The notes below the pieces were generated by a model. That model worked only from the letters and a program-made list of their open reading frames with translations. It was not told the DNA's origin and did no database searches. Positions 10,232 to 20,232 of a stretch of DNA of 64,000 nt are shown piece after piece. How positions within the stretch are numbered: position 1 is the stretch's first letter; every line of letters begins with the position of its first letter. The position numbers and the translations under genes are program-made. The DNA lies in the NCBI RefSeq assembly GCF_900104145.1, contig NZ_FNLB01000006.1:2988501-3052500 (forward strand), read 5' to 3'. Origin of the DNA: Pseudovibrio sp. Tun.PSC04-5.I4. GTDB taxonomy: Bacteria > Pseudomonadota > Alphaproteobacteria > Rhizobiales > Stappiaceae.

Positions 10232-11009
10232 ATCCCCTTTATTTCTACCCCATGGCGCGCCGGACCTCGCAGTGAGCGAACATCTGGCATCCTACCAATT
10301 TTTACAAAACCTCCCCGGTTCAGAGACTTCCCCGCAAGCGATTGTGGTGGTCTCACCCCATTGGCAAACTGAGCGATTAGCGCTCAACGCCGCCGGTCCC
10401 CTGAAGACAATTCATGATTTTCGCGGTTTTACGCGTGAACTTCATGAAATTGAATACCCCGCCGAAGCACCAGCTTGGTTGGTCCATAAAGTTCAGGATG
10501 CCGTTACACGCTACGGACTGGCAATTATTGAGGATGACACATGGGGACTGGACCACGGGGCATGGGTACCGCTCAGCCTTGTCTATCCCGAGGGCGGAAT
10601 CCCGATTGTTCAGGTCTCATTGCCGCATTCTTATGGCCGGGAAGACAGTTATCACCTGGGCAGAGCGTTATCGTCGCTGAGTAACGAGGGAATTCTCATA
10701 ATCGGTAGCGGAGCGTTGACGCATAACTTCTCGGAGCTTGGGATCGAAGGAGAACAAGTGCCTAACTGGGCATTGGAATTCGATCATTGGATTTCAGATC
10801 AACTTTCCAAAGGAGAGCTTTGTGCATTGTTGTCCTCAGGCAATCACAGGCAATACAATAAGGCTCTGCCAACAGACGAGCATTTTTTGCCACTTCTTGT
10901 CGCTTTAGGGGCCGCAGGCTCGAAAGCCTACGGCGAAAAACTGCATGAGAGCTTTAGTTACCGCTCAATCAGTATGAGTGCCTTCAGGTTTCACCACTTA
11001 GAAACCTGA
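10224..11009 (+). CDS. Class III extradiol dioxygenase family protein (DODA/YgiD-like)
   Basis: About 261 residues from the ATG at 10224 (MKQSPLFLPHGAPD); an upstream ATG at 10164 would add a tail that the family lacks. Metal-ligand histidines are seen in FLPHGAPD (His10), SPHW and LDHGAWVPL, the pattern of non-haem metal ring-opening dioxygenases of the 4,5-DOPA dioxygenase group. The real substrate is unknown; bacterial members are often annotated as DOPA dioxygenase without proof. It is convergent with mutS, with only 6 bp between the stops. Confidence 0.8.
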   Translation: MKQSPLFLPHGAPDLAVSEHLASYQFLQNLPGSETSPQAIVVVSPHWQTERLALNAAGPLKTIHDFRGFTRELHEIEYPAEAPAWLVHKVQDAVTRYGLAIIEDDTWGLDHGAWVPLSLVYPEGGIPIVQVSLPHSYGREDSYHLGRALSSLSNEGILIIGSGALTHNFSELGIEGEQVPNWALEFDHWISDQLSKGELCALLSSGNHRQYNKALPTDEHFLPLLVALGAAGSKAYGEKLHESFSYRSISMSAFRFHHLET

Positions 11010-11015
11010 GCGTTC

Positions 11016-13748
11016 TTAGTTCAACTCGTGGAATTTTTGCTTCAACGCGTACAGAGCTTCATGTGCCTGACGAGGTGTCATGTCATCAGGGTCGAATGTT
11101 TCTAGGAGCTCGGAAAGTTCATTCGATACAGAGGCTTCAGGCTCTTGTTCCGGCTCCGGAATTGTATTCAGGGGCTGGGAGAAGGATGCAAACAGCGGCA
11201 AGTCATCCAGTAATGTTTTAGTTGGCTTATTGGTGTCTTGCTCTTCCAGCTGAGCGAGGATCTTCCGTGCACGGTTCACAACTGACTTTGGCAATCCCGC
11301 GAGTTTGGCAACCTGAATACCGTAGGAGCGATCTGCTGCGCCTTCTACAATTTCGTGCAGGAAAACAACGTCACCCTTCCATTCTCTCACACGCACGGTT
11401 GCATTATTAAGGCGCTCCAGACGCTCTGAGAGGGCCGTAATCTCATGGTAATGCGTTGCAAAGAGTGATCGGGAGCGATTTGTTTCGTGCAAATGTTCGA
11501 TAGCGGCCCACGCGATGGAAAGACCATCAAACGTTGCGGTACCTCGGCCAATCTCATCAAGAATAACCAGTGAGCGATCTGTCGCCTGATTGAGAATAGC
11601 TGCCGTTTCCACCATCTCCACCATGAAGGTTGAGCGACCTCTGGCAAGATCATCGGCGGCACCCACGCGTGAGAACAGGCGGTCAATCACGCCAATATGC
11701 GCGTTCGTTGCGGGAACGAAACTACCCATTTGCGCAAGTACGGCAATCAAAGCATTTTGGCGCAAGAAAGTGGATTTACCGGCCATGTTGGGACCAGTAA
11801 TCAACCAGATCTGCCCATTTTCAAAGGTATCCAGCGGTCCAAGGTTTACATTATTGGCTACAAACGGCTCGCCAGACTTTCGCAGCGCTTGCTCAACAAC
11901 CGGATGGCGACCACCTTCGATGGTGAATGCAAGGCTCCCATCAACTATCGGGCGACTATAACCTTCTGCTTCCGCCAGCACCGCAAGAGACGTGGAGACA
12001 TCCAAAATAGCGAGCGCTTCAGCAGCTGCTTTGATTTGTGCTCCCGCTTCCACAACGGCTTTGGTCAACTCATTGAAGATTTCCAGCTCAATAGCCAGCG
12101 CGCGTTCACCAGCACTTGCGATTTTGCTTTCAAGATCCGCAAGATCTGTAGTGGTAAAGCGCATTGCGCCGGCCATGCTCTGGCGGTGAATGAACCTTGC
12201 CGGGTTATCCTTCATCGGGTCAGATTGTGCTGTTGGGGCTTCCATAAACCAGCCAAGCACGTTGTTGTGTTTTATTTTCAACGAGCGAATGCCAAGCTCT
12301 TCTGCAAGGTCCGCCTGCATTTGAGCAATGACCTTGCGGCTTTGATCTCGCAGGGCTTTAAATTCGTCTAAATCCGCATGGTACCCCGCAGCAATAAAGC
12401 CGCCGTCCCGCTTGAGAAGAGGGGCCTCGTCTGCAATTGCCTGCGCCAGCTTTTCGCCCAGAGCATGTGGAGCTTGTTCCAATCGCTGGACTGCAAAAAC
12501 GACTTCCTGAGGATACGCACCACCGGATGCCAGCAAACCAGCGATTTCACGGGCTGACGTCATCGCGTATGCGATCGACTGCAAATCACGCGGGCCTCCA
12601 CGATCAACAGCTAAGCGAGACAACGCGCGAGACATGTCTGGTGCAGATTTCAAGAGGCTGCGAATACCTTCACGCTGCAGGGTGTCAGATGCAAAAAACG
12701 CAATTGTATCTTGTCTTTGGCCAATTTGTTCCGGATCCGTAAGGGGACCAGCAAGGCGGCTTGCGAGTAACCGGGAACCCGCGCCAGTCACCGTTTTATC
12801 AATGGCTGACAGCAGACTGCCACGGCGCTCACCGGAGAGGGTACGTGTCAATTCCAGGTTGGCGCGCGTTGCCGGATCAATCAGTAACTGGCCTGCAGCG
12901 GCCTCCTTTACTGGAGGATCCAGAGGAGGGCGCTCACCCAGCTGAGTTTTATCGATATATGCCAGAATGCCACTTGCTGCGATCAATTCAGCGCGTGTGT
13001 AATTGGCAAAACCGTCCAACGTACCGACGGAGAAGTAGGAGGAGAGGCGGTCTTGAGCTGTTGCGCCGTCAAAGAATGTGCGTGGGACTGGAGACAATGC
13101 CGCGCCGAGTCCTTCGACTGTCGCCCGCAATTCCGCCTCCTGCAGCAGCACATCTGCCAGTACCAGTTCTGATGGGTCAATACGCGCCAGATCCGCGGCG
13201 AGGCGAACATCATCGCTTTCAGCAACACGGAACATGCCGGTCGACATATCAACCCATGCCAGACCGTAGGTGTTGCCTTCAGATGTGCTGCCACCTTTCA
13301 GGCGCGCTAAGGAGGCGAGGAAGTTGTTTTTATTCGCATCCAAAAGGCGTTCTTCGGTGATCGTGCCCGGCGTTACCAGACGCACAACATCACGGCGTAC
13401 CACTGATTTTGCACCGCGCTTTTTGGCTTCAGCGGGGTTTTCCAGTTGCTCGCACACAGAAACGCGATGGCCGAGGCTAATCAGTTTTTGAAGATAATCA
13501 TCGGCTGCATGAAAGGGAACGCCGCACATGGGAATATCCTCCCCATCGTGCTTGCCACGTTTGGTAAGTGTAATACCGAGTGACCGCGACGCGATTTCGG
13601 CATCCTCAAAAAACAGCTCGTAGAAATCACCCATCCTGTAAAACAGAAGGCTGTCCGGATTGGCCGTCTTGATTTCAATAAATTGCGCCATCATGGGTGT
13701 GACGCGGCCTTTAGCTGGGGAAGGCTTTTCAATATCTGCAGTAGTCAT
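11016..13748 (-). CDS. mutS: DNA mismatch repair protein MutS
   Basis: Recognises mismatches and starts repair with MutL. The start at 13748 (MTTADIEKP) is preferred to an ATG 36 bp upstream, which gives 910 residues. The mismatch-reading Phe-x-Glu is F42-Y43-E44 in GDFYELF, the Walker [10 protein letters not shown] begins near residue 652, and the [13 protein letters not shown]alker B/signature follows. The C-terminal ~60 residues fit the tetramerisation tail of long MutS. It is divergent from maeB and convergent with the dioxygenase gene. Confidence 0.96.
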   Translation of the reverse strand: MTTADIEKPSPAKGRVTPMMAQFIEIKTANPDSLLFYRMGDFYELFFEDAEIASRSLGITLTKRGKHDGEDIPMCGVPFHAADDYLQKLISLGHRVSVCEQLENPAEAKKRGAKSVVRRDVVRLVTPGTITEERLLDANKNNFLASLARLKGGSTSEGNTYGLAWVDMSTGMFRVAESDDVRLAADLARIDPSELVLADVLLQEAELRATVEGLGAALSPVPRTFFDGATAQDRLSSYFSVGTLDGFANYTRAELIAASGILAYIDKTQLGERPPLDPPVKEAAAGQLLIDPATRANLELTRTLSGERRGSLLSAIDKTVTGAGSRLLASRLAGPLTDPEQIGQRQDTIAFFASDTLQREGIRSLLKSAPDMSRALSRLAVDRGGPRDLQSIAYAMTSAREIAGLLASGGAYPQEVVFAVQRLEQAPHALGEKLAQAIADEAPLLKRDGGFIAAGYHADLDEFKALRDQSRKVIAQMQADLAEELGIRSLKIKHNNVLGWFMEAPTAQSDPMKDNPARFIHRQSMAGAMRFTTTDLADLESKIASAGERALAIELEIFNELTKAVVEAGAQIKAAAEALAILDVSTSLAVLAEAEGYSRPIVDGSLAFTIEGGRHPVVEQALRKSGEPFVANNVNLGPLDTFENGQIWLITGPNMAGKSTFLRQNALIAVLAQMGSFVPATNAHIGVIDRLFSRVGAADDLARGRSTFMVEMVETAAILNQATDRSLVILDEIGRGTATFDGLSIAWAAIEHLHETNRSRSLFATHYHEITALSERLERLNNATVRVREWKGDVVFLHEIVEGAADRSYGIQVAKLAGLPKSVVNRARKILAQLEEQDTNKPTKTLLDDLPLFASFSQPLNTIPEPEQEPEASVSNELSELLETFDPDDMTPRQAHEALYALKQKFHELN

Positions 13749-13887
13749 GACGCAGACACTAGCAAATGGTTCTATGTGTTTCACCCGTGTCCGTTTAGTT
13801 CACAGCTTGAGAACGAGAAATTACGGGGATAATGTCAGCCAAGGATACTATAAAGAACGCTGCACATAAGGGTGAGGAAAATTTCAC

Positions 13888-16170
13888 ATGCCAACCACTG
13901 ATAAAACAGCAAGCTCTCAGGTCAGTTTCACTGATCAAGACGCGCTGAACTTTCACCAAGAGGGAAAGCCGGGTAAGCTTGAAATTACGCCAACCAAACC
14001 AATGGCCACTCAGCGAGACCTGAGTTTGGCTTATTCCCCTGGCGTTGCTGTACCAGTGCTGGCAATTGCAGAAGACCCAAGCAAGGCTTACGATTACACC
14101 ACGAAAGGCAACATGGTTGCCGTTATTTCGAATGGCACCGCGATTTTGGGCCTCGGCAACCTTGGCGCTCTTGCTTCCAAGCCTGTGATGGAAGGGAAGG
14201 CCGTTCTTTTCAAACGCTTTGCTGATGTGGATTCCATTGACCTCGAAGTGGACACCTCAGACGTTGAGGAATTCATCAACAGCGTAAAACACCTCGGCCC
14301 TTCATTCGGCGGCATCAACCTTGAAGATATCAAGGCACCTGATTGTTTTATTATTGAACAACGCCTGCGTGAAATCATGGATATTCCGGTATTCCATGAC
14401 GACCAGCACGGCACGGCTATTATCGCAGCCGCCGGTTTGATGAACGCAGCCCACATGACGGACCGCGACCTTGCTGATGTGAAAGTGGTTTGTAACGGTG
14501 CCGGTGCAGCTGGTATTGCTTGTATCGAGCTGATTAAAGCAATGGGTGTTCAGCATGAAAACGTCATCCTTTGCGACACAAAAGGTGTGATTTATCAGGG
14601 CCGTGAAGCTGGAATGAACCAGTGGAAGAGTGGCCACGCGATTAAAACAGATAAAAGAACACTGGAAGAAGCGCTTGACGGTGCTGATGTGTTCCTAGGC
14701 GTTTCGGTTAAAGGGGCCCTCACACCTGACATGGTGAAGACCATGGCACCTAACCCGATTATCTTTGCGATGGCGAACCCTGACCCTGAAATCACCCCGG
14801 AAGACGCGAAGGCAGTTCGGCCAGATGCGATTGTTGCAACGGGCCGCTCTGACTATCCAAATCAGGTAAACAACGTTCTTGGTTTTCCATACATTTTCCG
14901 CGGCGCTTTGGATGTTCACGCAACAACCATCAACGACGAGATGAAAATCGCGTGTGCACAGGCGCTTGCAGAGTTAGCGCGTGAAGATGTTCCTGATGAA
15001 GTTGCAGCTGCTTATCGCGGTAGCCGACCTCGTTTCGGACCCGAATACATCATTCCGGTTCCGTTTGATCCACGTCTGATTTCCCGTATTCCGCAAGCCG
15101 TTGCACAAGCTGCAATGGATAGCGGAGTTGCTCGCCGTCCGATTGTGGACATGGATGCGTATGGTGCACAGCTGCAAAGTCGCCGTGACCCAATTGCCGG
15201 AACACTGCAGCGGATCATCTCCAAAGTTCGCCAGAATCCAAAGCGGATTGTGTTTGCGGAAGGCGAAGAGCCTGCTGTTATTCGTGCGGCCTCTGCTTTC
15301 GTTGCACAGGGACTTGGTGAAGCTATTCTCGTTGGCCGTGAAGATGAGATCCGCGCCAATGCGACATCTGCTGGCATTGATGTAAGCCGCCCAGGGATTC
15401 GCCTGGAAAGCGCGCGTACCTCAACACGCAATGCGGACTATGCAGATTACCTTTACTCCCGCTTACAACGCAAAGGGTACCTCCAGCGCGATTGTCAGCG
15501 TCTCGTCAACAATGACCGTAACTATTGGGCCTCTATTATGGTCGCACGCGGTGATGCGGATGGTGTTGTAACGGGCACTACACGAAATTATTCCGTTGCG
15601 TTGGAAACGGTAAGCCGGTGCATTGATACCAAGCCGGGACATCGGGTCATTGGTGTTTCCATTGTTATTACGCCGGGTAAAACCGTTCTTGTCGCAGACA
15701 CCGCTGTTCATGAAATGCCAACATCTGAAGAGCTAGCAGATATTGCAGAGGAAGCAGCCCACGTTGCTCGCCGCCTAGGCTCTGAGCCTCGCATCGCAAT
15801 GCTTGCATACTCCACCTTTGGTCATCCGCATGGTGAACGCACAGAACGTCTTCAGGAAGCCGTGAAAATCCTTGATCGTCGCCGTGTTGATTTTGAATAC
15901 GATGGAGAAATGGGTGCTGATATCGCGGTCAACATGGACAAAATGGCTGCCTATCCATTCTGCCGCTTGAATGGACCAGCTAATGTTTTGGTTATGCCTG
16001 CGTTCCATTCTGCATCCATCGCAACCAAGCTTCTGGAAGAACTCGGTGGCTCTACACTGATCGGTCCATTGCTGGTGGGTATGGATAAGCCAGTTCAGAT
16101 TGTGCCAATGGGTGCGAAAGACAGCGAGATCTTCAACATGGCAGCTATTGCGGCTTACAACATCACTTAG
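13888..16170 (+). CDS. maeB: NADP-dependent malic enzyme with C-terminal phosphotransacetylase-like domain
   Basis: A 760-residue fusion. The N-terminal ~430 residues form the malic enzyme that decarboxylates malate to pyruvate with NADP (SLAYSPGVAVP near 47-57, GAGAAGIACIELI dinucleotide fold near 200). The C-terminal ~320 residues resemble phosphate acetyltransferase and in known MaeB proteins act as an acetyl-CoA-sensing regulatory domain rather than an enzyme. It stands alone with a strong terminator after it. Confidence 0.94.
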   Translation: MPTTDKTASSQVSFTDQDALNFHQEGKPGKLEITPTKPMATQRDLSLAYSPGVAVPVLAIAEDPSKAYDYTTKGNMVAVISNGTAILGLGNLGALASKPVMEGKAVLFKRFADVDSIDLEVDTSDVEEFINSVKHLGPSFGGINLEDIKAPDCFIIEQRLREIMDIPVFHDDQHGTAIIAAAGLMNAAHMTDRDLADVKVVCNGAGAAGIACIELIKAMGVQHENVILCDTKGVIYQGREAGMNQWKSGHAIKTDKRTLEEALDGADVFLGVSVKGALTPDMVKTMAPNPIIFAMANPDPEITPEDAKAVRPDAIVATGRSDYPNQVNNVLGFPYIFRGALDVHATTINDEMKIACAQALAELAREDVPDEVAAAYRGSRPRFGPEYIIPVPFDPRLISRIPQAVAQAAMDSGVARRPIVDMDAYGAQLQSRRDPIAGTLQRIISKVRQNPKRIVFAEGEEPAVIRAASAFVAQGLGEAILVGREDEIRANATSAGIDVSRPGIRLESARTSTRNADYADYLYSRLQRKGYLQRDCQRLVNNDRNYWASIMVARGDADGVVTGTTRNYSVALETVSRCIDTKPGHRVIGVSIVITPGKTVLVADTAVHEMPTSEELADIAEEAAHVARRLGSEPRIAMLAYSTFGHPHGERTERLQEAVKILDRRRVDFEYDGEMGADIAVNMDKMAAYPFCRLNGPANVLVMPAFHSASIATKLLEELGGSTLIGPLLVGMDKPVQIVPMGAKDSEIFNMAAIAAYNIT

Positions 16171-16197
16171 CTTGGCACGAGAGAGTACTTAAAAAGG

Positions 16198-16219
16198 CGC
16201 CGCATCAGCGGCGTTTTTT
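16198..16219 (+). terminator. Intrinsic terminator of maeB
   Basis: CGCCGC (16198-16203) and GCGGCG (16208-16213) form a GC-rich stem with an ATCA loop, followed by six T. Its position rules out any start codon before about 16220 for the next gene. Confidence 0.88.
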
Positions 16220-16406
16220 GTGCTCAAATCCAAATAGGCAAAGGGTACAGACAACTTTAATATTTACATATCTTTCCAAAATGACCTCCCAGCATCAAAC
16301 ACCTCTTCACTATATCCCGGAAATGCATGAGGGATTAATACGTATTTTGGGTACTGTTATGAGCAGTTTGATAGCGTCTGGAAAGGCGGAGTTTTGGAGT
16401 TTATCT

Positions 16407-19076
16407 ATGTCTAAAAGTAAGATTGAAGTTTCAGAACATAGGTGGGCGCAGAAGGTTTACCAGGTTCAGGCTTGGAAATTTGAAGGTTACGATGGTGACC
16501 CAACACCAGCCGACGTTATTGCACATTGCAAACAAAAGAATGCGAATTTCAAGAAAGACCTGAAAAAATTCAAATCTCAAACGAGTCTCCTAAAAACCAA
16601 AGAACAAAGAGAGACTTTTGATGGTTTGTATAATAGAGCGACGGTTTTTATCACGCATGCAGACGATCACTTAAAAAAGAAAGAAATCGACGAAGCCGAT
16701 AACTCACTTGATGATGTGAGTGCTCTTCTTGACGGTCTGGGACGCGTCTTTCAGGCACAAAATTCTGGTATGAATGACAAAAATGGTTCTCACTCTCAAA
16801 ATGGCCCACGAAATGAACCAAACACCGCGTCTCAAAAAATTAAAGCAGCTGAATACACCGCACGTCTAAAAGACAGTAAGGCTCACCGAAAGATCTTTGT
16901 CGTTAAAGAACAAAGAGAAAATTTTGACCAACTTTTCAAACAGGCAGCCTGGGTTACGAGCGAAACAGACAAACTCATAAGTAAAAATGAGACGCAAACG
17001 GCTGATGACCTACTGTTTCAGGCTGAATCTTCGTTACAAGGCCTCGAAACCATTATCGCACTTGGCCGGCAAACCGCTGAAGAATATGAGAGTGTAAAAA
17101 CAGCTATCCAACTAGCGAAAAGCAGAATGTCAGAAGCTTACGGATTGCGTAAAGCGATAACCAACAAAGGAAAACAGAAAGAGTTTTCGGGACAACACAA
17201 GCAGGCCAAGGATCACATAAAACAGGTAGAGAACCTACTAAAGCGGGGGGATGTAAAAGGCACCCGACCTGTGCTTGCTTCGCTCTCCTCGATAGTTGAA
17301 AAACTAGACGCCGCGGTAAACATTGTCAGAGAAAAAGAATGGGCACCGCTTGATGAAAGTTACAATCGTAAGCTGAAAGCCAATAGAGCTGAGATGCAAT
17401 CATACTACCAGCAGATCAATACCATTCCAGACAAAGCTGCCAAGAGGAAATTTGAGAAAAACTATGCAACAGCTATTAATTTAGTAGCTGAGACTAGCGA
17501 CATCATAGAACGCGACGGACAAGCCGCCGAAGAGACTGTCAAAAGCAATCTCACTGCATTGGAAACCATAATTACTGTATTGGAAGACTGTGTCGTCAAT
17601 GCATTAGTTGCTGCGACAAACCCAGGAAATGCAGATACCAACCAACAACAAAGCACTACCACTGACAGGAATATATCAGACCTAAATGCCTGTCGCGCTG
17701 AGTTAGAGGCTGCTCAATCGACGCTCAATACGACTTTGGGGAAGCGCGGAGTACTTTCTGATCCTGAATTAGCGCATGAATTCCAACAATACGGGACTGC
17801 AGCGCAGGCATACATAACAGAGGGCCTTAATTATATTTCAGGTGGAAAGCTTCAAGAGGCGCGGGGGAAATTAGCGGCTTGCACGTCCGCAATCACTTCC
17901 ATGGAGTTTTCCATAGGAGCCTCCCAAACCACAGACCCGAGAAGTCGTCAGCAGGAGAATGGCGGTGCTACCAACCAAATTGCCAACGAGCAAAAGGAAG
18001 CAGAGCTTCGTCAAAAAGCCAATGCCTATCGGAATATCCTGAAGGACACTAGAAAAACACAGAAGCAACTAGAAGCGCACCGCTCCAAGATTGTTGACCC
18101 TGAGAGATTGAACGAATTTGACCTTCTCATAAAGCAAATTAATGAGCTAGTACCAATAATTGGACGGACACTCGCCTCAAGACAACCTGGCAGAATTGAA
18201 AAATCAGAGCAGTTACTTCCTGCGCTTCAAGAAGCCTCGCAAAAAGCAAAGGCAATCATTGATGCCGTACTTGCAGCTGCTGATGCAAAGGCCAAGGAGC
18301 CCAAACAGAAAAAGATTAAATACAAAAACGGCGCTAGAGGCATCCGGAACAATGTAAATGCGCGCGAAAAGCCAAGTGGTCCTAATCCCGAGTTTTATTG
18401 CGAAAAGCAAGACGGTCAGTTCTGCCTTAAACATGCGATGAACGCTTGTCTTGGTTTTGGGGCAATCTCCGTGGAAGATATGGAAGAAGGACTACTGCAG
18501 GTCAATATTGATGGCTTCAAAACCCAAACTGAACCCCAGACCTTCAGCGAACTGAAAGGGTATTATCCAAACCTGACACTTCCAGAAATGCGGAAGCAGA
18601 TCGCAAAGGATCCAGAGAAGTTCTATCGCAATGCCGCTAAGGCCCAATATGAGACGCTTTTCGGTACGACCCCAGCCGAAGTAATTAGAACCCAAGGTTC
18701 AGAACCTACAATGGGGCTTGCAATCGTCAATGCAAAACAGAAAGAGCTTGGGTTACCAGAACTAAAAGATACTTGGCTCGAGAAACCTAAAACGTCAGCG
18801 GACGTTCAAGCAAACGTTGATAAAGTCAAAGAAATTACAGAGAAAAATGGTGCCGACCGATTGGTTATAGGCGCTGGTGGCCACTTTATCGCCCTCAGAA
18901 AAAATGCAGAGGATGAATGGTTTGAGGTTGATAGTCTGGCAGATGGTGCAACCCGGATCAACCTTGATGAATACATCAAAAAACAGGCTATCAATAACAA
19001 GGAAGCACTCGCGATCCTTCACTTTTCTGAGGAAGTGACTTACAAAAAAGATAAAGGCGCTTCTGGCCAGAGGTAG
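16407..19076 (+). CDS. Large helical-repeat protein with C-terminal Josephin-like cysteine protease domain (putative deubiquitinase/effector)
   Basis: I recognise no named orthologue. The start at 16407 (MSKSKIEVSEHRW) has a GGAG 7 bases upstream; the frame is open to 16218, but that part overlaps the maeB terminator. The product is 889 residues with no signal peptide or membrane segment. Residues ~40-626 hold six degenerate ~75-95-residue helical repeats. A Lys/Arg-rich linker (~627-658) follows. The C-terminal ~225 residues carry FYCEKQDGQFCLKHAMN, closely like the ataxin-3 Josephin motif EKQEGSLCAQHCLN: Gln668 (oxyanion), Cys673 (nucleophile), then GGHFIALRK with His826, and WFEVDSL with Asp842 where ataxin-3 has Asn. 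Gln-Cys spacing is identical to ataxin-3 and His-Asp differs by one; the Cys-His distance is 153 against 105. Parts are AT-rich (16561-16620 has 19 G+C of 60), suggesting acquisition. A host-directed deubiquitinase is inference; another papain-fold peptidase is the alternative. Confidence 0.72.
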   Translation: MSKSKIEVSEHRWAQKVYQVQAWKFEGYDGDPTPADVIAHCKQKNANFKKDLKKFKSQTSLLKTKEQRETFDGLYNRATVFITHADDHLKKKEIDEADNSLDDVSALLDGLGRVFQAQNSGMNDKNGSHSQNGPRNEPNTASQKIKAAEYTARLKDSKAHRKIFVVKEQRENFDQLFKQAAWVTSETDKLISKNETQTADDLLFQAESSLQGLETIIALGRQTAEEYESVKTAIQLAKSRMSEAYGLRKAITNKGKQKEFSGQHKQAKDHIKQVENLLKRGDVKGTRPVLASLSSIVEKLDAAVNIVREKEWAPLDESYNRKLKANRAEMQSYYQQINTIPDKAAKRKFEKNYATAINLVAETSDIIERDGQAAEETVKSNLTALETIITVLEDCVVNALVAATNPGNADTNQQQSTTTDRNISDLNACRAELEAAQSTLNTTLGKRGVLSDPELAHEFQQYGTAAQAYITEGLNYISGGKLQEARGKLAACTSAITSMEFSIGASQTTDPRSRQQENGGATNQIANEQKEAELRQKANAYRNILKDTRKTQKQLEAHRSKIVDPERLNEFDLLIKQINELVPIIGRTLASRQPGRIEKSEQLLPALQEASQKAKAIIDAVLAAADAKAKEPKQKKIKYKNGARGIRNNVNAREKPSGPNPEFYCEKQDGQFCLKHAMNACLGFGAISVEDMEEGLLQVNIDGFKTQTEPQTFSELKGYYPNLTLPEMRKQIAKDPEKFYRNAAKAQYETLFGTTPAEVIRTQGSEPTMGLAIVNAKQKELGLPELKDTWLEKPKTSADVQANVDKVKEITEKNGADRLVIGAGGHFIALRKNAEDEWFEVDSLADGATRINLDEYIKKQAINNKEALAILHFSEEVTYKKDKGASGQR
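16524..18285 (+). repeat. Six degenerate protein-level helical repeats in the Josephin-like gene
   Basis: Units start at about residues 40, 147, 228, 315, 423 and 532 of the 889-residue product. Each has a long helix, a charged turn with a KEQRE.F/KxxEF-like segment, and helices ending in L..L/I..L patterns. Units 1 and 2 share KEQRETFD/KEQRENFD. They are diverged at the DNA level and were seen by eye in the translation. Confidence 0.6.
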
Positions 19077-19110
19077 GCTTTTGCTCTAGGGAAAATAGCA
19101 AGCGCGTTGG

Positions 19111-19458
19111 TTAAACGCGCCGCATATATCCCTTGTGAACCCAGCCGATTTGCTCGGATGTTTGCGGATCACGGATACCTAACCAATTTCCTTTGCAATC
19201 GACAATATTTATTGCTTGGTTTGGTATCAGTCTACCAACCACGTTGTAATTTGTTCCGGGTCCGGTGCGGAGATTAAGAATTCCAGACTTCAACGGTTTC
19301 ACTGCATAAACACCAGCACAGGCTTGGTTGAACCCAATAGGAATCTGCGGTTGATGTTGGTAAGGGGTTTGTGCTGCTGACTGATTTGAAAAAACTAGCA
19401 ATGACCCACAAATAGTCAACGCAATCAGTCCTTTGCGGCGGGTATCAGAATTTCTCAT
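19111..19458 (-). CDS. Small secreted SH3-domain (SH3b) protein
   Basis: A 115-residue exported protein: positively charged N-terminus, a hydrophobic core (about residues 10-24) and an AQS/AAQ signal-peptidase-like site near 30. The mature part is one bacterial SH3 fold with the NLRTGPGTNYNVVG signature and ending in GWVHKGYMRRV. Such domains usually bind peptidoglycan or proteins in the envelope. It faces the Josephin-like gene convergently, with 34 bp between the stops, and diverges from trpF. No catalytic domain is attached, so the role is unknown. Confidence 0.8.
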   Translation of the reverse strand: MRNSDTRRKGLIALTICGSLLVFSNQSAAQTPYQHQPQIPIGFNQACAGVYAVKPLKSGILNLRTGPGTNYNVVGRLIPNQAINIVDCKGNWLGIRDPQTSEQIGWVHKGYMRRV

Positions 19459-19563
19459 TGGTCTCGTCCTTTATCAGGCTCTTTGAATGACCTACATAGG
19501 GTGACAAACCCCGATTATTTTGGTCTAACAATCCTACTGATATTGCTTGAACACGGTGCAAAT

Positions 19564-20217
19564 ATGGTCTCTTCCGCTATGATAAAAATCTGCGGTATCT
19601 CTACTGAAGAAACAGCTGACGCGGTTACTAATGCTCATGCCGATATGATTGGTTTTGTGTTTTTTCCTAAAAGTCCCCGCCATGTTTCTGTGAAACAGGC
19701 TAAGGAACTGGCAGATCACGTGAGAGGCAAAACGAAAATTGTAGCCCTCACAGTAAATATGGATGACGCAGGCCTTCGAGAGATCTCAGAGGTTATTGCG
19801 CCTGATGTTTTTCAGTTGCATGGAAGTGAAAGCCCAGAACGGTGTGCTGAAATTCGAGAGATTTTTGGTATTCCAGTCATGAAAGCTTTTGGTATTTCCT
19901 GCGCGGAAGACCTTGAAGCGGTACAGGCCTATATTCCGTTTGTTGACAGGCTGCTCTTTGATGCAAAGCCACCAAAAAATTCCGATATTCCAGGAGGAAA
20001 TGGTGTCAGCTTTGATTGGAAACTGCTACAAGGCCTAGAACTTGGAAAGCCGATCATGCTTTCTGGCGGCTTAGGCCCGGAAAACGTTCGCGAAGCTTTG
20101 GCTATCTCTGGTGTTCACGCTGTTGATGTTTCATCTGGCGTAGAACGGGAGAAGGGCGTTAAAGATATCGAGTTGATTAAGGCTTTTGTGCGTGAAGCGC
20201 GCAGCGTTGCCGAGTGA
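19564..20217 (+). CDS. trpF: N-(5'-phosphoribosyl)anthranilate isomerase
   Basis: Third step of tryptophan synthesis from anthranilate; a TIM barrel of about 218 residues from the ATG at 19564. An ATG at 19579 (MIKICGI) is also possible. The catalytic Cys is C10 in KICGI, and the general-acid Asp lies in LLFDAKPP. GGLGPENV and DVSSGVE near the C-terminus make the phosphate site. trpB follows after 15 bp, so trpF-trpB is an operon ended by a strong terminator. trpA is missing here. Confidence 0.94.
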   Translation: MVSSAMIKICGISTEETADAVTNAHADMIGFVFFPKSPRHVSVKQAKELADHVRGKTKIVALTVNMDDAGLREISEVIAPDVFQLHGSESPERCAEIREIFGIPVMKAFGISCAEDLEAVQAYIPFVDRLLFDAKPPKNSDIPGGNGVSFDWKLLQGLELGKPIMLSGGLGPENVREALAISGVHAVDVSSGVEREKGVKDIELIKAFVREARSVAE

Positions 20218-20232
20218 ATTTGGGAAGAGTTT

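Noticed and set aside
16218..16406. Longer start for the Josephin-like gene (63 extra residues)
   Set aside because: It overlaps the maeB terminator, has no ribosome-binding site, and the ATG at 16407 has GGAG at the right distance.
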